Origin: Algihabitans albus
GTDB taxonomy: Bacteria > Pseudomonadota > Alphaproteobacteria > Kiloniellales > DSM-21159
Reading direction: 5' to 3'
Assembly (NCBI RefSeq): GCF_003572205.1
Contig: NZ_QXNY01000002.1
Coordinates: 434,001 to 498,000 of the forward strand
Length of the DNA: 64,000 nucleotides
Part shown: positions 9,716-19,099 of the stretch, piece after piece
Numbering within the stretch: position 1 is the first letter of the stretch
Layout of the letters: the number at the start of each line of letters is the position of its first letter
Position numbers and translations under genes: made by a program
Notes under the pieces: generated by a model
Databases searched by the model: none
What the model saw: only the letters and a program-made list of their open reading frames with translations
What the model was told of the DNA's origin: nothing

Positions 9716-10594
9716 TTACTGCAGAACCAGCAGCAAGGTCGGTGCCATGGCTAAGGTCATGAGCGTCGAGACGATCACGCCGCCGGCCACATCTCCCGAC
9801 GCCCGCCCGAAGCGCTCGGCGAAGAGATAGCTGTAAACCGCGATCGGCATGGCGCATTGCAGCACCAGCGCACCGCTCGCCACCGGCCCGAGCTCGAAGG
9901 CCCAGGCAACCGCACCGCCGCTCGCCGCGCCGATAGAGATGCGAAGCACGCTCAAGAGAGTCGCCCGGCCGAGTCGGCGCAGCGGCAGGCGCGCCAGGGA
10001 AACCCCGAGGGCCAGCAGCATCAGCGGAATCGTCAGGTTGCCCAGAAGCTCTACCGCGCGCCCTACGACGAGCGGCAACCGCAGATCGAGCACGACCAGG
10101 AGAATACCCACCGCGAGGGCCGGCAGAATCGGCAAGGTCAGCAACTCGCGCGGCTTGAAGGCGCCGCGCGACACGCTGATGCCGACCGTGAAGTGTCCGA
10201 CCGCCGAGAAAGCGAAGACCACGATGGCGAAGGCCAGACCCTCGGGCCCGAAGGCGAACAGCACCAGGGGCAGACCCATGTTTCCCGTATTGGGAAAGGT
10301 GAGCGCCGGCAGAAAATCGCGTGGATCCAGACGCAGGAGGCGCAACGCCGCCCAAGCGAGAAGTCCCATCGCGACGAAGGCCGTAAGACTCGCCAGCGCG
10401 ATCTGAGCGAAGGCCTCCGGTTCGGGACGCACCTTGTCGAAGGTCGCGACCAGCAGGCAGGGCGTACCGATGTACATGACCAACTGGGTGACGAAGGCGT
10501 TGTCGAAGGCCAGACGTGAACGCGCCCAGGCAAAGCCGGCCGCGATGCAGAGGAAGACGGGCAGAACGATATCGAGGAGTTGCACCAGGATCAT
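9716..10594 (-). CDS. AEC-family (auxin efflux carrier-like) permease
   Basis: The 292-residue protein is almost entirely hydrophobic, with about ten predicted membrane helices in two five-helix halves. The start MILVQLLDIVLPVFLCIAAGF and the segment FPNTGNMGLPLVLFAFG are typical of bacterial AEC/Mem_trans transporters, which export or exchange organic acids such as malate or malonate. Substrate cannot be read from sequence. It is divergent from the flavin reductase at 10744; the 149-bp region between holds a 10-bp palindrome ACAGATCTGT at 10643-10652 that could be an operator. Confidence 0.85.
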   Translation of the reverse strand: MILVQLLDIVLPVFLCIAAGFAWARSRLAFDNAFVTQLVMYIGTPCLLVATFDKVRPEPEAFAQIALASLTAFVAMGLLAWAALRLLRLDPRDFLPALTFPNTGNMGLPLVLFAFGPEGLAFAIVVFAFSAVGHFTVGISVSRGAFKPRELLTLPILPALAVGILLVVLDLRLPLVVGRAVELLGNLTIPLMLLALGVSLARLPLRRLGRATLLSVLRISIGAASGGAVAWAFELGPVASGALVLQCAMPIAVYSYLFAERFGRASGDVAGGVIVSTLMTLAMAPTLLLVLQ

Positions 10595-10743
10595 GGGAGA
10601 GTCTCTTAGGCGAAGCGTGGAACCGTGACCAGCGCAGGCGGCACAGATCTGTTGCGTCCGCTACGCTTGTGGCCGTGCCGGTTGCGGGGGTTCAATCCAG
10701 CCTCACCATCCGTTGTTCCTGTCGTCTGAGGAGAGACACGCCC

Positions 10744-11379
10744 GTGTTCATCGAGCCGAACCAGCACAAGGCCCACGGGCTGCCCTACAACCCCTTCAAG
10801 GCCTTGGTCGCGCCGCGGCCGATCGCCTGGGTGAGCAGCCTTTCGGCCGAGGGGGTCGTGAACGTCGCGCCCTACAGCTTCTACAACGCCGTCGCCGACC
10901 AGCCGCCGATCGTATTCTTTGCGCCGACAGGTCCCAGCCGGGAGGACGGCGTCAAAGACTCCCAACGCAACGCGGAGGAAACGGGAGAATTCGTCGTCAA
11001 CGTTCCGACCTGGGATCTTCGCGACAAGATGAACGAGACCTCGGCCCCTCTGCCCGCCGACATCAGCGAGGCCGAGGTGGCCGGACTGAAGATGGCTCCC
11101 TGCGAACGGGTAAAGCCGCCACGCTTGGCCGACGCCCCTGTCTCTCTGGAGTGTCGCTATCTGCAGACGGTCGAGTTTCCGGCTGAAGGAGCCATGCGAG
11201 GCAACTTCGTCGTCTTCGGGCAGGTTGTCGGCATTCATCTTCCCGACTGGGCGATCACCGAAGATGGCCTCGTCGATCCGACGCGCTACAAACCGATCGC
11301 GCGCCTCGGCTACATGGACTACACGGTCGTGGAACGGCTCTTCTCGATCGAACGACCGAAGGACGCACAGAAGCCCTAG
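10744..11379 (+). CDS. Flavin reductase family protein (FMN-binding split barrel)
   Basis: The 211-residue protein matches the flavin reductase-like/DIM6-NTAB group. The N-terminal part NPFKALVAPRPIAWVSSLS followed by VNVAPYSFYNAVADQPPIVFFAPTG is the usual FMN-binding region. The C-terminal part ends in the conserved RYKPIARLGYMDYTVV. A GTG start at 10744 is chosen because GAGGAGAG lies eight bases upstream; no in-frame ATG occurs near it. Members reduce free flavin or act as FMN proteins. The partner is unknown, and no monooxygenase gene is adjacent. Confidence 0.88.
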   Translation: MFIEPNQHKAHGLPYNPFKALVAPRPIAWVSSLSAEGVVNVAPYSFYNAVADQPPIVFFAPTGPSREDGVKDSQRNAEETGEFVVNVPTWDLRDKMNETSAPLPADISEAEVAGLKMAPCERVKPPRLADAPVSLECRYLQTVEFPAEGAMRGNFVVFGQVVGIHLPDWAITEDGLVDPTRYKPIARLGYMDYTVVERLFSIERPKDAQKP

Positions 11380-11415
11380 ATGCCGGTAGCCGACGTCGGG
11401 TGCGGCGGCGCGATC

Positions 11416-11491
11416 TGGTGGGCGGTGACAGGTTCGAACTGCCGACCTTCCGGGTGTAAACCGGATGCTCTTCCAGCTGAGCTAACCGCCC
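11416..11491 (-). tRNA. tRNA-Val(TAC)
   Basis: The 76-nt cloverleaf has acceptor GGGCGGT/ACCGCCC, anticodon stem TCCGG/CCGGA with loop TTTACAC (anticodon TAC), T-arm GGCAGTTCGAACCTGTC, A73 and encoded CCA. A TATAGT -10 box is at 11505-11510 on the minus strand, but its -35 box is weak. Confidence 0.96.
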
Positions 11492-11616
11492 GCCGATCGC
11501 GTCTACTATAGCCGCGAGAGATGGAGGCGCGACTGAAACCTGATCGCCGAAGCCATCAGTCTCGGGTCACGTCAGCCTCGGCTCGCCGCCCAGAGAGACA
11601 GCCAAACAGAGAGAAA

Positions 11617-11659
11617 ACCAAAAAAAAGCGGCGAGCCGCCTGATGCGAAACTCGCCGCT
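11617..11659 (-). terminator. Rho-independent terminator of the HU gene
   Basis: On the minus strand a 9-bp stem AGCGGCGAG/CTCGCCGCT encloses a 15-nt loop and is followed by a run of eight T residues. It lies about 80 bp after the hupB stop and is among the strongest terminators in the window. Confidence 0.88.
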
Positions 11660-11738
11660 GTCGTCCCGTCTACTTCGGCGCTGCAAACCCTGGGCGACCC
11701 GTCCACGAAGCCGCGCGCCGAACGGACCGAGTCTCGCT

Positions 11739-12011
11739 TTAGTTCACGGAGTCTTTGAGGCCTTTGCCGGCCTTGAACTTCACCTGCTTCGACGCAGGAA
11801 TTTTGATCTTCTCGCCGGTGCGGGGGTTGCGACCCTCGCTGGCCGCGCGCTGCGCAACAGAAAAGTTGCCGAAGCCCATCAGGCGGACTTCGTCGCCTGT
11901 TTTAAGAGCACCGGTAATGGAATCGAAAACGGCGTTCACCGCCTTCTCGCTATCGGCCTTGGACAGACCGGCATCGTCAGCAACAGCAGCAATGAGTTCG
12001 TTCTTGTTCAC
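11739..12011 (-). CDS. hupB: HU family DNA-binding protein
   Basis: HU is a nucleoid protein that binds and bends DNA as a dimer. The 90-residue sequence has the helical N-terminal body and the family signature MGFGNFSVAQRAASEGRNPRTGEKIKIPAS (about residues 45-74), including the DNA-intercalating proline arm RNPRTG. The start is a GTG at 12011 after a GAGGGGGG stretch. It lies downstream of lon but has its own terminator and a plausible own promoter (12074-12103). Confidence 0.98.
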   Translation of the reverse strand: MNKNELIAAVADDAGLSKADSEKAVNAVFDSITGALKTGDEVRLMGFGNFSVAQRAASEGRNPRTGEKIKIPASKQVKFKAGKGLKDSVN

Positions 12012-12073
12012 GCTGAACCCCCCTCAGTGTTCTGGAAAGCTCTCTTCTCGAACGGGTCGTTCGTGAGGCAGCG

Positions 12074-12103
12074 ACAATAAACACGGGCTGTTTCGGGCGT
12101 CAA
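12074..12103 (-). promoter_or_regulatory. Candidate sigma-70 promoter of hupB
   Basis: On the minus strand TTGACG (12098-12103) is separated by 18 bp from TATTGT (12074-12079), about 63 bp before the GTG start. The -35 box is nearly consensus and the -10 box matches four of six positions. Confidence 0.5.
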
Positions 12104-12246
12104 TGTGGAAAGGCCCCAGAATACTAGGAATCGAGCGGTTTTTCGGGTGTTTTGGAGGGCAAAAATTCGCCTGTGGAGGTCTTGGCGCCGTAGAGGACCA
12201 TAAATCGCCCGCGACTCGGGCGACGCAGCGAATCGGCGCCAAAACC

Positions 12247-12274
12247 GCAAGAGGCTGCCGAAGCAGCCCCTTGC
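12247..12274 (-). terminator. UUCG-tetraloop terminator downstream of lon
   Basis: On the minus strand GCAAGGGGCTGC and GCAGCCTCTTGC pair over twelve bases with one G-U around a TTCG tetraloop. The following T run is short (GGTTTTGG), so termination may be incomplete. It is 28 bases after the lon stop. The rest of the 290-base lon-hupB spacer contains only the hupB promoter. Confidence 0.65.
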
Positions 12275-12301
12275 AAAACAATCAGTTACCTGACAGCACG
12301 A

Positions 12302-14710
12302 CTAATGGGTGAGCACCGCATCGCGATCATCGCCGTCGCCTTGCTTGCGCAAGGGCTCCTCGTCTTTCTCGTCCCATTCGATCGGAGCCGGCTTTTCGGT
12401 CAAAGCCGCTTCGAGGACTTGATCGATCACGGTACAGGGAATGATTTCGAGTTTCGTCTTCACATTATCGGGGATGTCAGCCAGGTCCTTCTCGTTCTCG
12501 CCCGGTATCAGGACCGTCTTGATATTGCCGCGCAGGGCCGCAAGGAGTTTCTCCTTGAGACCGCCGATCGGCAAGACCCGGCCCCGCAAGGTGATCTCGC
12601 CCGTCATGGCCAAGTCCGAGCGGACCGGAATACCGGAGAGGACAGAGACGATGGCCGTGACCATGGCCACACCGGCCGATGGACCGTCCTTCGGCGTCGC
12701 TCCCTCCGGTACGTGAACGTGGATGTCCTTGCGCTCGAAGATCGTCGGCTTGATGCCGTACTCGGGCGCCCGGCTCTTCACGAGAGACTCGGCGGCCTGA
12801 ATCGACTCCTTCATGACATCGCCCAAGGTGCCGGTCGTCACGACACGACCCTTGCCGCGTACGGTGACCGCCTCGATCGACAGCAGTTCGCCGCCAACTT
12901 CCGTCCAGGCGAGACCGGTGGAGACACCGACCGCATTTTCCGTCTCGGCCTCGCCGTACCGGTAGCGCCGAACGCCGGCGTACTTGTCGAGCGTTTCCGG
13001 CGTGACCTCGACCGAACTCACCTCCGCCTCCATCGCGATTTCCTTCACGGCCTTCCGGATCAGTCCCGTAAGTTCGCGCTCCAGATTTCGCACCCCGGCT
13101 TCCCGGGTGTAGTAGCGGATGACATCCCGGAGGGCGTCGTCGGTGATCGACCATTCGCCGTCCTTGAGGCCGTGGCTTTCGACCACCTTCGGCAACAGAT
13201 GCCGCTTGGCGATCTCCACCTTCTCATCCTCGGTATAACCGGGGATTCGAATCACCTCCATCCGGTCCAGCAGCGGCTGCGGCATGCGCAGCGTGTTGGC
13301 CGTCGTGACGAACATCACGTCCGAAAGGTCGTAATCGACTTCCAGATAGTGATCCTGGAACGTCCCGTTCTGTTCAGGATCCAGCACTTCGAGCAAGGCC
13401 GAAGACGGATCGCCCCGCCAGTCGGCGCCGAGCTTGTCGATCTCGTCGAGCAGGAAGAGAGGATTGGAGGTCTTGGCCTTCTTCATCCCCTGGATCACCT
13501 TGCCCGGCATCGAACCGATATAGGTGCGCCGGTGCCCGCGGACTTCCGCCTCGTCGCGCACGCCGCCCAAGGACATGCGGACGAAGTTGCGGCCGGTCGA
13601 CTTGGCGATCGACTTTCCGAGCGATGTCTTGCCGACACCCGGCGGTCCGACGAGACAGAGGATCGGGCCCTTCACCTTCGCCATGCGCTGCTGAACGGCG
13701 AGATACTCGACGATGCGGTCCTTCACCTTTTCCAGACCGTAGTGATCCCGGTCCAGAATCTCCTGCGCCAGGCGCAGGTCCTTCTTGACCTTGCTGCGCT
13801 TCTTCCAGGGAATCGACAGCATCCAGTCGAGGTAGTTTCGCACCACCGTCGCTTCGGCCGACATGGGGCTCATGGAACGGAGCTTCTTGATCTCGGCCAG
13901 CGCCTTCTCGCGCGCTTCTTTCGTCAGTTTGGTCTTGCCGATCTTCTCTTCGATCTCGGCGATCTCGTCCTTGCCGTCCTCGCTCTCGCCGAGTTCTTTC
14001 TGAATCGCCTTCAATTGCTCATTCAGGTAGTATTCGCGCTGCGTCTTCTCCATCTGGCGCTTAACGCGGTTGCGGATTCGCTTCTCCACCTGCAGAACGC
14101 CGATCTCCGACTCCATGAAGCCGTAGACCTTCTCCAGACGCTCGGTGACCGTCCCGGCCTCCAGAAGCTCCTGCTTCTCGGGGATCTTCAGGGTGAGATG
14201 GCTCGCGATGGTGTCGGCCAGCTTGCTGGGTTCGTCGATCTGATTGATCGAAACCAGCACCTCGGGCGGAATCTTCTTGTTCAGCTTGATGTACTGCTCG
14301 AACTGGGACACCACCGTCCGTCCCAGCGCATCGAGTTCGCGCTCGTCGCCACGGTCGTCTTCCAGAACCTCCGCGTAAGCCTGAAAGAACTCCTCGTTGT
14401 CGCCGAAGCGGGCGATACGGGCGCGCTGCCCACCCTCGACCAACACCTTGACGGTGCCGTCGGGGAGTTTCAAAAGCTGCAGCACGGTGCCCACCGTTCC
14501 GACCTGATAGATGTCGGACGGACTGGGGTCGTCCTGCGCAGCGTTCTTCTGAGTGACGAGCAGGATCTGCTTGTCGTCCTTCATCACGTCTTCGAGCGCC
14601 TTGACCGACTTCTCGCGCCCGACGAAGAGCGGCACGATCATGTGCGGGAAGACGACGATGTCGCGCAGGGGCAGGACGGGATAGAGGTTGCCTTGGGCAA
14701 GCTCGAGCAT
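12302..14710 (-). CDS. lon: Endopeptidase Lon (ATP-dependent protease La)
   Basis: Lon is a cytosolic homo-hexameric AAA+ serine protease that degrades misfolded and regulatory proteins. The 802-residue protein has the LON substrate-binding domain (from [12 protein letters not shown] near residue 14), a coiled-coil-rich middle, and the AAA+ module with Walker [11 protein letters not shown] near residue 353. The protease domain follows, with catalytic Ser in [13 protein letters not shown] near residue 677 and Lys in [13 protein letters not shown]. Order clpP-clpX-lon-hupB is the classic proteobacterial arrangement. An independent promoter probably lies in the 247-bp clpX-lon spacer, but I could not place one securely. 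Confidence 0.98.
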   Translation of the reverse strand: MLELAQGNLYPVLPLRDIVVFPHMIVPLFVGREKSVKALEDVMKDDKQILLVTQKNAAQDDPSPSDIYQVGTVGTVLQLLKLPDGTVKVLVEGGQRARIARFGDNEEFFQAYAEVLEDDRGDERELDALGRTVVSQFEQYIKLNKKIPPEVLVSINQIDEPSKLADTIASHLTLKIPEKQELLEAGTVTERLEKVYGFMESEIGVLQVEKRIRNRVKRQMEKTQREYYLNEQLKAIQKELGESEDGKDEIAEIEEKIGKTKLTKEAREKALAEIKKLRSMSPMSAEATVVRNYLDWMLSIPWKKRSKVKKDLRLAQEILDRDHYGLEKVKDRIVEYLAVQQRMAKVKGPILCLVGPPGVGKTSLGKSIAKSTGRNFVRMSLGGVRDEAEVRGHRRTYIGSMPGKVIQGMKKAKTSNPLFLLDEIDKLGADWRGDPSSALLEVLDPEQNGTFQDHYLEVDYDLSDVMFVTTANTLRMPQPLLDRMEVIRIPGYTEDEKVEIAKRHLLPKVVESHGLKDGEWSITDDALRDVIRYYTREAGVRNLERELTGLIRKAVKEIAMEAEVSSVEVTPETLDKYAGVRRYRYGEAETENAVGVSTGLAWTEVGGELLSIEAVTVRGKGRVVTTGTLGDVMKESIQAAESLVKSRAPEYGIKPTIFERKDIHVHVPEGATPKDGPSAGVAMVTAIVSVLSGIPVRSDLAMTGEITLRGRVLPIGGLKEKLLAALRGNIKTVLIPGENEKDLADIPDNVKTKLEIIPCTVIDQVLEAALTEKPAPIEWDEKDEEPLRKQGDGDDRDAVLTH

Positions 14711-14917
14711 GTGACCTCGCGAATGTTGCGGACGGCCCCAATTCGGGCACCGTCTGGTGGCGACCGGCTCCCAGTTAGCGAGCGGCGATGCCGGCCGATC
14801 GGTTCACTCGATAAAGTGTCCGCGGAAAGGCGCCGTTTCAAGACCGCGCTCAGTCCCAATCCGACAAGACGACCCTATTGATAGTGCGATAAAGGCCGCG
14901 TGCCCCAATACCTTGTA

Positions 14918-14947
14918 GGCTTCGCCGCCGTTTTGCGAAGCGAAGCC
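14918..14947 (-). other. Hairpin after clpX
   Basis: Perfect 8-bp arms GGCTTCGC and GCGAAGCC flank a 14-nt loop eleven bases after the clpX stop. There is no T run, so it is either a weak terminator or an mRNA-stabilising stem between clpX and lon. Confidence 0.4.
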
Positions 14948-14957
14948 AGCCGCAGAC

Positions 14958-16226
<1,269 letters not shown>

Positions 16227-16262
16227 GATGCTCGCTTACGCGTCCTTGGTTCCGCGTCGATC

Positions 16263-16292
16263 ATGTTAGACAGACGCGCCGTGGGGGCACAA
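16263..16292 (-). promoter_or_regulatory. Tentative clpX promoter
   Basis: On the minus strand TTGTGC (16287-16292) and TAACAT (16263-16268) are separated by 18 bp and lie 37 bp before the clpX ATG. Both boxes match only partly. An 11-bp element just upstream (16293-16303) recurs inverted at 16389-16399. Confidence 0.35.
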
Positions 16293-16456
16293 CGTCAAAC
16301 TGCCGCCTCAATGGCAAGACGATGACAGTCTCCAACTGACGTGGGGCATAAGTTCCGACCAGCCAAGGGTCTCACTGAAACAGAAGCTGCAGTTTGACGC
16401 CATGGCCTTGCGCAAGGGTTAAAATCGCCGCAGGACCGTCGTGGTCAGGCGATTGC

Positions 16457-17122
16457 TCAGCCATCGCCGTTGCCGTTGTTGTCCTTCGCCAGGTTTTCCA
16501 GGGCTGAGGGGCGCTTGTTCACAACCTCGTCAATCAGTCCGAAGTCCTTGGCTTCCTGCGGCGTCATGAAGCGGTCGCGCTCCATGGCATCCTCGATCAC
16601 GCTGATCTCCTGACCGGTGTGGTGAACGTAGATCTCGTTCAACCGCTGGCGCGTCGCCAGAATCTCGCGGGCATGGATCTCGATATCCGTGGCCTGCCCC
16701 TGGAAGCCGCCGGAGGGCTGATGAACCATGATCTTCGAGTTGGGCAGGGCGAAACGCTTGCCCGCCGTGCCGGCGCAAAGCAGCAGAGAGCCGGCCGATG
16801 CCGCCTGCCCCATGCAGACAGTCGAAACTTCCGGGCGGATATATTGCATGGTGTCGTACATCGCCAGACCGGAGGTGACCACGCCGCCGGGCGAATTGAC
16901 GTAAATGGCCACATCCTTCTTCGGATTCTCGGACTCCAGATGCAGGAGCTGAGCGCAAACCAAGCTGGCCACCACGTCGTGAATCGGACCGGTGACGAAG
17001 ATGATCCGCTCCTTCAACAGCCGCGAGTAGATGTCGTACGCGCGCTCACCGCGGTTGGTCTGCTCGACCACCATCGGCACCAGGGTATTCATATAGAGAT
17101 CGAGAGGATCGCGTTCGCCCAT
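16457..17122 (-). CDS. clpP: ATP-dependent Clp protease proteolytic subunit ClpP
   Basis: ClpP is the tetradecameric serine peptidase partnered by ClpX and ClpA. The 221-residue protein has the catalytic Ser109 in MGQAASAGS and His134 in [10 protein letters not shown], with the Asp in the following MERDRFM region. The substrate-strand motif VNSPGG is at about residues 75-80. The ATG at 17122 gives the usual short N-terminal region [19 protein letters not shown] good promoter lies at 17240-17268. Confidence 0.98.
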   Translation of the reverse strand: MGERDPLDLYMNTLVPMVVEQTNRGERAYDIYSRLLKERIIFVTGPIHDVVASLVCAQLLHLESENPKKDVAIYVNSPGGVVTSGLAMYDTMQYIRPEVSTVCMGQAASAGSLLLCAGTAGKRFALPNSKIMVHQPSGGFQGQATDIEIHAREILATRQRLNEIYVHHTGQEISVIEDAMERDRFMTPQEAKDFGLIDEVVNKRPSALENLAKDNNGNGDG

Positions 17123-17239
17123 GGTCGCTCCTGCCTCGCCCCTACCGGCCGTTTAGGCCCGATCAGGCGCGTGATGTCTTCGCTTCGGGAGATGCGGGGC
17201 GACGGCGACTCCACTGCCCCGCCCCGCTTCGGAACCCGC

Positions 17240-17268
17240 GATATAGGCCAGTCGGCGGGACCGCTCAA
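17240..17268 (-). promoter_or_regulatory. Sigma-70 promoter of clpP
   Basis: On the minus strand TTGAGC (17263-17268) and TATATC (17240-17245) are spaced by exactly 17 bp, about 118 bp before the clpP ATG. The -35 box sits inside the loop of a stem with arms CGGTCCC/GGGACCG (17257-17280) that follows the tig stop and may terminate tig transcription. Confidence 0.55.
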
Positions 17269-17289
17269 GCCGACGGTCCCAGTTCAGCC

Positions 17290-18762
17290 TCACTTCTCCG
17301 TGGCGTCCGGGTCTTCGGCCTCTTTGGCGGCCTTGGTCTTGGAGGCCGCTTTCTTGGGAGCCGCCTTCTTCGGCGCCGCCTTTTTCTTGGGTGCGGCCTT
17401 CTTTTTCGGCTTCTCCTCGGCTGACTCGCCCTCGCCGCTTTCCGCCTCAAGTTCCGTCTTCAACTCTTCCGGGGAGAGGCTGCGGACAGTCACCTGCGCC
17501 AGGTCGAGGATGAAGTCGACCACCTTGTCCTCGAAGAGAGGCGCGCGAAGGTTGGCCAGGGCCTGCGGATTGTTCTGAAAGAACTCGATCACCTCGCGCT
17601 CCTGACCGGGGTGGCGTTGCGCCTCCTGGATCAAGGCCCGGTTGAGGTCTTCCTGGCTAACGTCGATCTCGTTGCGGCGACCGACCTCGCTCAAAAGCAG
17701 TCCGAGGCGCACGCGGCGCTCGGCGATTTCGCGGTACTCCTGCTTCAGCGTGTCCTCGTCCTTGCCGTCGTCGTCGGGGTCTTCCTTGCCCTGTTCGCGA
17801 TCCTGCTCGACCTGCTTCCAGATCTGCTCGAACTCCAGATCGACCATACCTGCCGGTACGGTGAAGTCATGTCCGTCCGCCAGTTGATCGAGCAGCAGGC
17901 GCTTCACGCGGTTGCGCGTCAGTTCCTGGTACTGTTGGCCGAGGCTGTCGCGAACCTTGGCCTTCAACTCCTCCAGACTGTCTGAACCGTAGGCCTTCGC
18001 CATCTCGTCATCGATCGCGATCGGCTGCGCCGCGAGAATGTCCTTCACCTTGACTTCGAATTTGGCCTCCCGGCCAGCCAGCTCGTCGTTCACGTACTCC
18101 TGCGGGAAGGTGACTTCGACGGTCGTCTCGTCATCCTTGTTGAGCCCGATCAGTTGATCCTCGAAGCCGGCGATGAAGGAATTCGACCCAAGCTCCAGAT
18201 GGTGATCCTCGCCTTCCATGCCCGGCTTGGTCTCGCCGTCGACGGAGCCCTTGAAGTCGATCACCACGACATCGCCCGATTGGGACGCCCGAGGCTCCGT
18301 CAGCGGCTCGGTCTTCTTCTGCTGACCGGCCAGCCGCTCCAGCGTTTCCGCAACTTCCTGATCGGGCACCGCGACTTCGATCCGCTCGACCTCGATGCCG
18401 GAGAAGTCCATCGGCTCGACCTCGGGCATGACCTCGACCTCGATCTTGTACTCGAGGTCTTCGCCCTGCTCGTACTTGGTCACCTCGACCTTCGGCTGCA
18501 GCGCCGGCGTGATGTTGCGCTCGGTCAGCGCCTGCTGGCTGGAGTCCTGCAGTGCCTTTTCCAGCACCTCGCCCAGAACAGCCTGGCCGTAGCGCTGCTT
18601 CATGAGCGCCGCGGGTACCTTGCCGGGGCGAAAACCCGGAATGCGCGCGGTCTTCGCCAGCTCGGCAAGGCGGTCGTCGACCTTGCCGTCGATATCTTGA
18701 GCGCTGAGCGTGATGGTGAACTCGCGCTTCAGCCCCTCGCTGCTCGTCTCGGTAACCTGCAT
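17290..18762 (-). CDS. tig: Trigger factor (ribosome-associated peptidyl-prolyl isomerase/chaperone)
   Basis: Trigger factor binds the ribosomal exit tunnel and shields nascent chains. The N-terminal ribosome-binding domain contains the signature GFRPGKVPAALMKQRYG near residue 44. An FKBP-type PPIase domain (about 150-245) and a helical C-terminal substrate cradle follow. At 490 residues it is longer than the 432-residue E. coli protein. The excess is a charged tail from about residue 445 with repeated AAPKK units, resembling histone H1-like tails. Gene order tig-clpP-clpX-lon is classic. Confidence 0.97.
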   Translation of the reverse strand: MQVTETSSEGLKREFTITLSAQDIDGKVDDRLAELAKTARIPGFRPGKVPAALMKQRYGQAVLGEVLEKALQDSSQQALTERNITPALQPKVEVTKYEQGEDLEYKIEVEVMPEVEPMDFSGIEVERIEVAVPDQEVAETLERLAGQQKKTEPLTEPRASQSGDVVVIDFKGSVDGETKPGMEGEDHHLELGSNSFIAGFEDQLIGLNKDDETTVEVTFPQEYVNDELAGREAKFEVKVKDILAAQPIAIDDEMAKAYGSDSLEELKAKVRDSLGQQYQELTRNRVKRLLLDQLADGHDFTVPAGMVDLEFEQIWKQVEQDREQGKEDPDDDGKDEDTLKQEYREIAERRVRLGLLLSEVGRRNEIDVSQEDLNRALIQEAQRHPGQEREVIEFFQNNPQALANLRAPLFEDKVVDFILDLAQVTVRSLSPEELKTELEAESGEGESAEEKPKKKAAPKKKAAPKKAAPKKAASKTKAAKEAEDPDATEK

Positions 18763-18876
18763 CTGCTCTTCGGCCTTCTCGTCTGGCGAACTCTGCTATG
18801 GGTCTCGTTCGGCAACGCACGGTCGCGCTGACGTCGGGTCGTATCCTGCTGCAAGACCGGGGTGGGTATCCGGCGA

Positions 18877-18961
18877 TGGTGCGGGCGGAGAGACTTGAAC
18901 TCCCACGGCCGAAGCCACCAGGACCTAAACCTGGCGCGTCTACCAATTCCGCCACGCCCGC
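18877..18961 (-). tRNA. tRNA-Leu(TAG)
   Basis: This class II tRNA of 85 nt has acceptor GCGGGCG/CGCCCGC and anticodon stem CCAGG/CCTGG with loop TTTAGGT (anticodon TAG). It has a long variable arm, T-arm GGGAGTTCAAGTCTCTC, A73 and encoded CCA. Confidence 0.96.
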
Positions 18962-19045
18962 GCCGCGCCGGCAGCGGCTCCGCGACCGTCGCCGCCTGCC
19001 GCCTCGAAAGTTAGTCTCGCACCCCTCCTCACGAAAGGGCGCGGA

Positions 19046-19075
19046 CCTATAGCACGCGCTCTTTCCGCGCGACAA
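19046..19075 (-). promoter_or_regulatory. Candidate promoter of tRNA-Leu(TAG)
   Basis: On the minus strand TTGTCG (19070-19075) and TATAGG (19046-19051) are 18 bp apart. They sit in the spacer between the AceE-like gene stop and the tRNA, about 85 bp before the mature 5' end. Confidence 0.45.
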
Positions 19076-19099
19076 GCGAGGCCGCAACCGTCGAAGCGG

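Noticed and set aside
14820-14870. CTTGAAA-like heat-shock (sigma-32) promoter before lon.
   Set aside because: The -35-like CTTGAAA is present on the minus strand, but no CCCAT-type -10 box lies at 13-15 bp.
12305-14881. An 858-codon open frame antisense to lon.
   Set aside because: The protein is Arg/His/Gln-rich with no family features; it mirrors the high-GC codon pattern of lon.
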